Shown here: piece by piece, positions 6,873 through 13,347 of the stretch
Numbering within the stretch: the stretch's first letter is position 1
How the letters are laid out: every line of letters begins with the position of its first letter
Assembly (NCBI RefSeq): GCF_007992195.1
Contig: NZ_BJZU01000096.1
Location: forward strand, 1 to 40,425
From: Methylobacterium oxalidis
Lineage (GTDB): Bacteria; Pseudomonadota; Alphaproteobacteria; Rhizobiales; Beijerinckiaceae
Direction: 5' to 3'
Length of the DNA: 40,425 nt
The notes under the pieces: model-generated
The model's input: only the letters and a program-made list of their open reading frames with translations
Database searches by the model: none
What the model was told of the DNA's origin: nothing
Program-made: the position numbers and the translations under genes

Positions 6873-7259
6873 TCAGCTCTCCTCGTCGTTCTCGATGTCG
6901 CCGTCGATCAGGTCGGACACGTCGTCGTCGCCCGTGTCCTCTTCCTCGAGGAAGGTGTCGTCGTCGGAATCGCCCGAGTCCGCGTCGTCGCCGGCATCGT
7001 CGTCCGTCGAGGTGTCCACGTCGTCCTCGGCGGCCTCGACCTCGTCGAGGGAGACCATCTCCGGGCCCTTGTCGTCCGTCTCCTCTTCGTCCTCGGTGGT
7101 CGAGCGGGCGGCGAGCGCCGGAGCGGCGATGCGGCTCGTGGCGACGGCCTGGTAGACGGTGCCGCATTTCGGGCAGACGGCGGGGTCGCGGTCGAGATCG
7201 TAGAATTTCGCGCCGCAGCTCATGCATTGGCGCTTGATGCCGAGTTCCGGTCTGGCCAC
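6873..7259 (-). CDS. TIGR02300 family protein (zinc ribbon with acidic tail)
   Basis: A 128-residue protein starting with GTG at 7259. The first 40 residues form a zinc ribbon with two CxxC pairs (Cys12/Cys15 and Cys29/Cys32, in QCMSCGAKFYDL and AVCPKCGTVY). The remaining two thirds is almost entirely Asp, Glu and Ser and is probably disordered. This layout is the TIGR02300 family, conserved in alphaproteobacteria and usually next to aroA, as here, where it is divergent from aroA across 262 bases. The molecular function is not established. A zinc ribbon with an acidic tail suggests binding to RNA polymerase, ribosomes or basic proteins, which is inference. Confidence 0.88.
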   Translation of the reverse strand: MARPELGIKRQCMSCGAKFYDLDRDPAVCPKCGTVYQAVATSRIAAPALAARSTTEDEEETDDKGPEMVSLDEVEAAEDDVDTSTDDDAGDDADSGDSDDDTFLEEEDTGDDDVSDLIDGDIENDEES

Positions 7260-7521
7260 GGGCGAAAACCTCTAAGGTGCTGGTCTGGGAGAGGGGCCCC
7301 GTTAGTCGCGCCGCGCGCCCGTGTCAAATGCCGGCGTTTCGTGAGGCGCCAACGGGGCTTCGCCGCATTTTCGCGCGCCTATCGAGGCCTTTCCCGCCGG
7401 CCCGCCGATGCTGCCGGATGACGCCGGGCGGCGCCCGTGATAACCGGCCGGCCACCAGAGCGGCCGGGGCCTCCACGCGGAACCCCGGGCCTCCGCCCGC
7501 CCTCCAGCGAGACCGGCGCCC

Positions 7522-8883
7522 GTGTCCCACGATTCCGAGCCCCAGCCCCTCACCGCCGCACCCGGCCGGCCCCTGCGCGGCTCGCTCCGGCCGCCCGGCG
7601 ACAAGTCGATCTCCCACCGGGCGATGATTCTCGGCTTGCTCTCCATCGGCGAGACGCGGGTGGAGGGTCTTCTGGAGGGCGACGACGTGCTGCGCACCGC
7701 GGCCGCCGCCCGCGCTCTCGGCGCCGGCATGGAGCGCCTCGGCGAGGGGCGCTGGCTGGTGCGCGGCGTCGGCATCGGGGGCCTGAGCGACCCGTCCGGG
7801 ACGCTCGATTTCGGCAATGCCGGCACCGGCTCGCGGCTGATGATGGGCGTCGTCGGCGGACAGCCGGTCACCGCGACCTTCGACGGGGACGCCTCGCTGC
7901 GCAAGCGGCCGATGCGGCGCATCCTCGACCCGCTCGTGCGGATGGGCACCGAGGTCGTGGCCGAGGCCGAGGGCGGCCGGGTGCCGCTGACCCTCCGCGG
8001 GCCCCGCGAGGCGATCCCGATCACCTACGAGACCCCCGCCGCCTCCGCGCAGATCAAGTCCGCGGTGCTGCTCGCCGGCCTCAACGCGCCGGGCGTCACC
8101 ACCGTGATCGAGCGGGAGGCGACGCGCGACCACACCGAGCGGATGCTGCGCCTGTTCGGGGCCGAGGTCGTCGTCACGCCGCACGGGCCGGGCGGCCACG
8201 GGCGCGCCGTGGCGCTCACCGGCCAGCCGACCCTGCGCGGCACAGACGTGTCGGTGCCGGCCGATCCGTCCTCGGCGGCGTTCCCCATCGTGGCGGCGCT
8301 GATCGTGCCGGGCTCGGACGTCACCATCCGCGGCGTGATGATGAACCCTCTGCGCACCGGCCTCATCACCACGCTCCTCGAGATGGGCGCCGAGATCGAG
8401 CGCCTCGACGAGCGCGAGGAGGGCGGCGAGACGGTGGCAGATCTGCGGGTGCGCGCGAGCCGCCTGCGCGGCGTCTCGGTGCCGGCCGAGCGCGCTCCGG
8501 CGATGATCGACGAGTACCCGATCCTCGCCGTCGCCGCCGCCTTCGCGGAGGGCGAGACCCGCATGAACGGGCTGCACGAGTTGCGCGTCAAGGAATCCGA
8601 CCGCCTCGCCGCGGTGGCGGACGGGCTCGCGCGGAACGGGATCGACCACCGGATCGAGGGCGACGACCTGATCGTCGCCGGCGCGGACGCCGCGCCGCGG
8701 GGCGGCGGCACGGTGGCGACGCATCTCGACCACCGCATCGCCATGGCCTTCCTCGTCCTCGGCCTCGCCACCCGCGAGCCCGTGACGGTGGACGACGGCG
8801 CCATGATCGCCACGAGCTTCCCGAGCTTCCTGCCGACCATGCGCGCCCTCGGGGCCGAGATCAGCGAGGAGGCCGCGGCGTGA
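7522..8883 (+). CDS. aroA: 3-phosphoshikimate 1-carboxyvinyltransferase (EPSP synthase, class II type)
   Basis: A 453-residue enzyme that joins phosphoenolpyruvate to shikimate-3-phosphate, the sixth step of the shikimate pathway to aromatic amino acids. The sequence shows PPGDKSISHR near residue 28, DFGNAGTGSRL near residue 100, RDHTERML, the DEYPILAVAAAFA segment and the LRVKESDRL motif. Overall it follows the class II (Agrobacterium CP4-like) pattern, for example TRDHTE and MNPLRTGLI. The residue that is Ala100 in CP4 is Gly here (GNAGTG), so the CP4 basis for glyphosate insensitivity is absent. The start is GTG at 7522. The stop overlaps the proposed GTG start of cmk by four bases (GTGA), so the two genes are probably translationally coupled. 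Confidence 0.97.
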   Translation: MSHDSEPQPLTAAPGRPLRGSLRPPGDKSISHRAMILGLLSIGETRVEGLLEGDDVLRTAAAARALGAGMERLGEGRWLVRGVGIGGLSDPSGTLDFGNAGTGSRLMMGVVGGQPVTATFDGDASLRKRPMRRILDPLVRMGTEVVAEAEGGRVPLTLRGPREAIPITYETPAASAQIKSAVLLAGLNAPGVTTVIEREATRDHTERMLRLFGAEVVVTPHGPGGHGRAVALTGQPTLRGTDVSVPADPSSAAFPIVAALIVPGSDVTIRGVMMNPLRTGLITTLLEMGAEIERLDEREEGGETVADLRVRASRLRGVSVPAERAPAMIDEYPILAVAAAFAEGETRMNGLHELRVKESDRLAAVADGLARNGIDHRIEGDDLIVAGADAAPRGGGTVATHLDHRIAMAFLVLGLATREPVTVDDGAMIATSFPSFLPTMRALGAEISEEAAA

Positions 8884-9518
8884 GCGCGCCGATGGTGATC
8901 GCGATCGACGGGCCCGCCGCCTCGGGCAAGGGCACCCTGGCCAAGCGGCTGGCCGAGCATTACGGCCTCCCGCACCTCGACACGGGCCTCCTCTACCGGG
9001 CGGTCGCGCGCTCGATGCTCGACGCCGGCCTGTCCCTCGACGACGAGTCCGCCGCGGCGCGCGCCGCCGCGAGCCTCATCGCCGACAAGCTCGCGGACCC
9101 GCGCCTGCGCGAGCGCGCCATGGGCGAGGCGGCCTCGCGGATCTCGGCGGTACCGGCCGTGCGCTCGGCGCTGCTCGCCTGGCAGCAGCGCTTCGCCGCC
9201 AACGCGGTCGGGGCGGTGCTGGATGGGCGCGACATCGGCACGGTCGTCTGCCCGCACGCGCGGGTGAAGCTGTTCATCACCGCCTCGGCCGAGGAGCGCG
9301 CCCGCCGCCGCCACCGCGAGCTGACGCTGCGCGGCGAGGAGACGATCTTCGCGGCCATCCTCGCCGACATCGAGGCGCGGGACGCCCGCGACGCCTCGCG
9401 GGCGACGGCCCCGCTGCGGGCGGCGGAGGACGCCACCGTGCTCGACACGACCGAGCTCGACCCGGACGAGGCGTTCGCGGCGGCCAAGCAGGTTGTCGAC
9501 GGCGCCCGCGCCCATTGA
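8880..9518 (+). CDS. cmk: Cytidylate kinase
   Basis: A 212-residue (d)CMP kinase that phosphorylates CMP and dCMP with ATP in pyrimidine salvage and DNA precursor supply. The P-loop AIDGPAASGKGT lies near the N-terminus, followed by LDTGLLYRAVA (nucleotide binding), GRDIGTVV, and a lid region with EERARRRHRE and RDARDASRATAPL. Start options are GTG at 8880, overlapping the aroA stop, and ATG at 8892, four codons later. The overlap favours coupled translation, so GTG is given. In many related genomes rpsA (ribosomal protein S1) follows cmk directly. Here a small lipoprotein gene follows after about 320 bases. Confidence 0.95.
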   Translation: MSAPMVIAIDGPAASGKGTLAKRLAEHYGLPHLDTGLLYRAVARSMLDAGLSLDDESAAARAAASLIADKLADPRLRERAMGEAASRISAVPAVRSALLAWQQRFAANAVGAVLDGRDIGTVVCPHARVKLFITASAEERARRRHRELTLRGEETIFAAILADIEARDARDASRATAPLRAAEDATVLDTTELDPDEAFAAAKQVVDGARAH

Positions 9519-9842
9519 GGACCGGCGGCCGTGGGCGAGGGGCGGCGTGAGTCGGGCTCGCCGGCCTTCCTCGGAAGGCTCGACTCTCGCCGGCCGCGTC
9601 ATCACGGGACGTGATCGCGTTGCGCGACGGCGGCGGAGCCGACCGACGCTTTCCGCCAGCCTCTTTGCAAGATGCATGACCGGACATCAGCAATCTGTAT
9701 TTGCATAGATTGCTCAAATCGGATTGTTATCAGCACTTACGAAGCCCGATATCGCGCGACATCTTGATCGTGCGACCGCCCTCCCGCAGAAATCCGGCTG
9801 AGCCGCCGCAGAATGCGGCTCGGTGGGTTCGGGGACGTCATC
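9519..9842 (+). other. Intergenic interval with an inverted repeat
   Basis: About 320 bases between cmk and the lipoprotein gene, with no supported gene. The second half (about 9660-9780) is clearly AT-richer than its surroundings. It holds a perfect eight-base inverted repeat, AGCAATCT (9689-9696) and AGATTGCT (9707-9714), separated by ten bases. The repeat has no T-tract, so an operator or mRNA hairpin is likelier than a terminator. The promoter of the lipoprotein gene is probably here. Confidence 0.5.
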
Positions 9843-10295
9843 ATGAAGGGCAACCTGTGCATCGCGGCCCTTGTGGCCGCGGGCGTCGGCGCGTGCGGCA
9901 GCATCACGCGGGGGACCAGCGAGAACCTGACCTTCGTCTCGGAGCCGGCCGGGGCGGTGGTCACGACCACGAAGCGCTACGCCTGCGCGGCGACGCCGTG
10001 CACGCTCGACGTCGACCGCTCGGACGAGTTCGACGCGACCTTCGCGCTGCCGGGCTACCGGCCCGAGACGATCCCGGTCCGGACGCGCGTGGCGACGCGG
10101 GGGGCGGTCGGCATGGCCGGCAACGTGCTGGCGGGCGGCCTGATCGGCGTCGGGGTCGACGCCTACACGGGCGCCGCCTACGACCACGAGCCGAACCCCG
10201 TCATCGCCCGGCTGACGCCGCTCCGGGCGCCGCCGAAGACGCCGCCCATGACGCCGCGCCGCCGCCGTCCGGGCCCGGCCGAGCCCGGCCTGTGA
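9843..10295 (+). CDS. Small lipoprotein (PEGA-like fold possible)
   Basis: A 150-residue protein from ATG at 9843, with GGGGAC upstream. The N-terminus is a lipoprotein signal: MKGNLCIAALVAAGVGAC, with a lipobox-like VGAC ending at Cys18. The mature part has SEPAGAVVTTTKRYACAATPCTLDVDRSDEFDATFALPGY. This resembles the 'SEPxGAxVxxxxxxxGxTPCxxxlxR' pattern of PEGA-type beta domains, with a Cys pair likely to form a disulfide. A Gly-rich segment (VGMAGNVLAGGLIGVGVDAYTGA) follows, typical of this lipoprotein family, and the end is Pro/Arg-rich. The location is probably the periplasmic face of the inner or outer membrane. The stop lies nine bases from the convergent hrpB stop. The function is unknown. 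Confidence 0.78.
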   Translation: MKGNLCIAALVAAGVGACGSITRGTSENLTFVSEPAGAVVTTTKRYACAATPCTLDVDRSDEFDATFALPGYRPETIPVRTRVATRGAVGMAGNVLAGGLIGVGVDAYTGAAYDHEPNPVIARLTPLRAPPKTPPMTPRRRRPGPAEPGL

Positions 10296-10304
10296 GCGGC
10301 CGGC

Positions 10305-12779
10305 TCAGGTGCCCCGCGGCTTGGCGCGCCGCGTCGGCGCCTCGGCGAGCGGGTCCTCGGGCCAGGGATGGCGCGGGTAGCGCCCGCGCATCTCGGCGCG
10401 CACGGCGGCCCAGGATCCGCGCCAGAAGCCCGGCAGGTCGCGGGTGATCTGGATCGGCCGGGAAGCCGGCGAGAGCAGGTGCAGGAGGAGCGGCACGCGA
10501 CCGCCGCCGATCACCGGGTGCCGGTCGAGGCCGAACAGTTCCTGCACCCGCACCGCCAGCACCGGCTCGGCCTCCGCCTCGTAGGCGATCGGGATGCGCG
10601 AGCCCGTCGGCACGGTGATGTGGGTCGGCGCCTCCGCGTCGAGGCGCGCGCGCAGGTTCCAGGGCAGCAGCGCGTCGAGGGCGCGCGCCAGATCGTCGGC
10701 GCTCACCGCGTCGAGGCTCGTCCGGCCGAGGATCGCGGGGGCGAGCCAATCCTCGGCGGTGGCGAGGAGATGGGCCTCCGTGAGGTCGGGCCACTCCGCG
10801 CCCTCGGCACCCCGCAGGAAGCGGATGCGGGCGACGAGCTGCCGGAGGGCAGGCGTCCAGGGCAGGGCGTCGAGGCCGGTCTCGGCGAGGCCGCGGGCGA
10901 GGATCGCGGCGCTCTCCGCGTCGGCCGGCACGGGGAGAGTGCGCTCTTCGAGTTTGACGGCGCCGAGCCGGCGGACCGCGCGCGCCCGCAGCGCACGGGC
11001 ATTGCGGTCGAACGCGACGCTGGTGACGGTCTCGATCCGCTCGCCGAACAGCGCCTCGATGGCGTCGAGGCCGATCGCGGCGGCGGCGAGGATGCGGGCG
11101 CTGCCCGCCGCACCTGCGAGGTCGGCCACGACGAGGAAGGGTTCGCGGGCGAGCGGCGAGACCGGTCCGAGGCGGCCGGCGCGGCCGTTGACCATCACGA
11201 AATCGCCCTCGCGGCCGCGGGCGCGCGCCACCCGGTCCGGATAGGCGAGGGCGAGCAGCGCGCCGATATCCACGGCCTCCGCGTGCGGCCCGACCCCGCC
11301 CGCCTGGCGGGCCCAGCCCTCTGCGAGCCGGCGCATGTCGGCGGCGCGCTGGCCGCGATCCCGCCGGAAGCGCTCGACGCGGTCGGCGAGGTCGACGCCG
11401 TCGCCGCCGAGGCCGCGCTCCACCAGCACCGCCGCGAGGTCGGCCGCCGCCTGCGCCGCGCCGCGCTCCGCCGCGCTGACCACCATGCGGGCGAGGCGCG
11501 GCGGCAGGGCTAGGGCGCGCAGGCGCGCGCCGACCGGCGTCAGCCGCCCGTCCGCGTCGATCGCCGAGAGGGCGCGCAGCATCTCCCGCGCCTCCTTGAG
11601 CGCGGGTGCGGGCGGGGGGTCGAGGAAGGCGAGGCTGGCGGGGTCCGTGACGCCCCAGGCGGCGCAGTCGAGGACGAGGCCCGACAGGTCCGCCGCGAGG
11701 ATCTCCGGGCGCCCGAAGGGCTCGAGCGCGCCGGTCGCCGCCTCCGCCCACAGGCGCCAGCAGATGCCGGGCTCGGTGCGCCCGGCGCGGCCTCGGCGCT
11801 GGTCGACGGAGGCGCGCGCGGCGCGGGCGGTGACGAGGCGGGTGAGCCCGATCCCGGGCTCGTAGACGGGCACCCGCGAGAGGCCGGAATCGACCACGAT
11901 CCGCACGCCCTCGATCGTCAGCGAGGTCTCGGCAATGCTCGTCGCCAGCACCACCTTGCGGCGGCCTTTGGGGGCAGGCATCACGGCCCGGTCCTGCTCC
12001 GCCTGGGTCAGGGCGCCGTAGAGCGGCGCGACCTCGGTCTCGGGCCCGACCCGCTCGACGAGCGCCTCCGCGACACGGCGGATCTCCCCCTGGCCCGGCA
12101 GGAAGGCGAGGACCGAGCCTGGATCGGCGCGCAGCGCCCGCAGGATCGCCTCCGTCATCGCCTCCTCGATCCGCCGGCTTGGGTCGCGCTCCGCGTAGCG
12201 GGTCTCCACCGGAAAGGCGCGGCCCTCCGATTCGAGCACCGGCGCGTCGCCGAGCAGGCGCGCCACCCGCGCCCCGTCGAGGGTCGCCGACATGACGAGC
12301 ACGCGCAGATCCTCCCGCAGGGCGCCCTGCGCGTCGAGCGCGAGGGCGAGGCCGAGATCGGCGTCGAGGGAGCGCTCGTGGTACTCGTCGAACAGCACGG
12401 CCCCGACGCCCGACAACTCGGGATCGTCGAGGATCATGCGGGTGAAGACGCCCTCGGTCACCACCTCGATCCGGGTGCGGGCCGAGATCCGGGAGCCGAG
12501 GCGCACCCGCAGTCCCACCGTCTCGCCCACGCGCTCGCCGAGGCTCGCCGCCATCCGCTCGGCCGCGCCGCGGGCCGCGAGCCGGCGCGGCTCCAGCAGC
12601 ACGATCTTGCGGCCGGCGAGCCATGCCTCGTCGAGGAGGGCGAGGGGCACCCGCGTCGTCTTGCCCGCGCCCGGCGGCGCGACGAGCACGGCCGCGCTCC
12701 GCCCGCGCAGGGCGGCCGTCAGGTCGGGCAGGACCGCGTCGATGGGGAGCGGGGCGGCGAACGCGTCGGGCGAGGGCAT
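10305..12779 (-). CDS. hrpB: ATP-dependent helicase HrpB
   Basis: An 824-residue DExH-box helicase of the HrpB family. ATP binding is shown by the P-loop APPGAGKTTRVPLALL, then the FDEYHERSLDADLGLAL box (DEYH in place of DEAH), the MSATLDG motif, and the QRRGRAGRTEPG motif VI in the second RecA domain. The winged-helix and HA2-like region follows, and the C-terminal third matches the HrpB-specific domain. The family is widespread in proteobacteria. It is a nucleic-acid helicase by sequence, but its cellular role is poorly defined. The start is ATG at 12779 (MPSPDAFAAPLPIDAVLPDL); a longer frame adds 22 residues of non-conserved sequence. It is convergent with the lipoprotein gene. Confidence 0.95.
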   Translation of the reverse strand: MPSPDAFAAPLPIDAVLPDLTAALRGRSAAVLVAPPGAGKTTRVPLALLDEAWLAGRKIVLLEPRRLAARGAAERMAASLGERVGETVGLRVRLGSRISARTRIEVVTEGVFTRMILDDPELSGVGAVLFDEYHERSLDADLGLALALDAQGALREDLRVLVMSATLDGARVARLLGDAPVLESEGRAFPVETRYAERDPSRRIEEAMTEAILRALRADPGSVLAFLPGQGEIRRVAEALVERVGPETEVAPLYGALTQAEQDRAVMPAPKGRRKVVLATSIAETSLTIEGVRIVVDSGLSRVPVYEPGIGLTRLVTARAARASVDQRRGRAGRTEPGICWRLWAEAATGALEPFGRPEILAADLSGLVLDCAAWGVTDPASLAFLDPPPAPALKEAREMLRALSAIDADGRLTPVGARLRALALPPRLARMVVSAAERGAAQAAADLAAVLVERGLGGDGVDLADRVERFRRDRGQRAADMRRLAEGWARQAGGVGPHAEAVDIGALLALAYPDRVARARGREGDFVMVNGRAGRLGPVSPLAREPFLVVADLAGAAGSARILAAAAIGLDAIEALFGERIETVTSVAFDRNARALRARAVRRLGAVKLEERTLPVPADAESAAILARGLAETGLDALPWTPALRQLVARIRFLRGAEGAEWPDLTEAHLLATAEDWLAPAILGRTSLDAVSADDLARALDALLPWNLRARLDAEAPTHITVPTGSRIPIAYEAEAEPVLAVRVQELFGLDRHPVIGGGRVPLLLHLLSPASRPIQITRDLPGFWRGSWAAVRAEMRGRYPRHPWPEDPLAEAPTRRAKPRGT

Positions 12780-13012
12780 CACGCGAGCGCATGCGGCCGG
12801 ACGCCGCGAATTGCAACCCTGAATAGAATTAAAGAAGCCAAACACACGTTCTTACTGATATATCCTGAAACACGTTCGAGAGTTTCATATATTCCATCGC
12901 CATTTTCCGCGGATATTCCCACGAATTCAAGCACATCTGCGGAACTTAACTGATCTTGCCAGCTTGTCGGCTCGGCGCGCCGCGGGTGCGCGAACGGAAC
13001 GGAACGGAGACG
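12780..13012. other. AT-rich divergent promoter region
   Basis: These 233 bases separate hrpB (leftward) from the His-rich exported protein (rightward). Bases 12820-12955 are strikingly AT-rich for this genome, with runs such as TGATATATCC and TTTCATATATTCC. No reading frame here looks coding. A GGAAC at 12941-12945 lacks a good -10 partner at the spacing expected for an EcfG promoter. This is the likely promoter region of both genes. Confidence 0.5.
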
Positions 13013-13303
13013 ATGACAAAGCTTGCACTCACCCTTGCGGCCGGCCTCGCGCTCGGCGGCCTCGGCCTGACCGCGGCCTCCGCGGCACCTGCCGTTCCCG
13101 CCCCGGGCCTCGTCGCGGGTGAGCCCGCGGCCGAGACGGTCCGTCACCACCGTCGCTACCACCACTGGAAGAAGCATCACCGGATGTACCGCCGCCACAT
13201 GAGCCGGCACCACATACGCCACGGCGACCCGAACGCCCGCAACCCCTCGCGCCCGGGCTACCAGCAGCAGCGCGGCACGACCTCGGGCGGCCCGCGCTAC
13301 TGA
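13013..13303 (+). CDS. Small exported His-rich basic protein
   Basis: A 96-residue protein from ATG at 13013, with ACGGAGA upstream. The signal peptide spans about residues 1-24 (MTKLALTLAAGLALGGLGLTAASA, cleaved before Ala-Pro; the core is Leu/Gly/Ala-rich). The mature part has a cluster of about a dozen histidines mixed with Arg, Lys and Tyr (VRHHRRYHHWKKHHRMYRR and HMSRHHIRHG), then a Pro/Gln/Gly tail. Metal binding or binding to acidic cell-envelope polymers is possible from composition, but this is inference. Similar exported His/Arg-rich proteins recur in Methylobacterium without known function. It is convergent with maeB. Confidence 0.72.
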   Translation: MTKLALTLAAGLALGGLGLTAASAAPAVPAPGLVAGEPAAETVRHHRRYHHWKKHHRMYRRHMSRHHIRHGDPNARNPSRPGYQQQRGTTSGGPRY

Positions 13304-13314
13304 CCCGCCCTCGC

Positions 13315-13337
13315 GGGCCGGCGCGGCGCGCCGGCCC
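13315..13337. terminator. GC-rich hairpin between convergent genes
   Basis: GGGCCGGCGC (13315-13324) and GCGCCGGCCC (13328-13337) form a perfect ten-base stem around a three-base loop, between the stops of the His-rich protein gene and maeB. There is no T-tract on either strand, so termination from either side is plausible but unproven. Confidence 0.5.
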
Positions 13338-13347
13338 ATCGAACCCG

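Noticed and set aside
7437..8879. N-terminal 480-residue extension of the cmk frame through aroA
   Set aside because: The extension is Arg/Pro-rich out-of-frame aroA sequence; cytidylate kinase begins at the P-loop after 8880.
8025..9677. 550-residue minus-strand frame across aroA and cmk
   Set aside because: It overlaps two well-supported enzymes; its translation is low-complexity Arg/Ala/Gly.
12941..12964. GGAAC as a possible EcfG promoter before the His-rich protein gene
   Set aside because: At 16-17 bases the -10 positions read GCT or CTT in place of CGTT.
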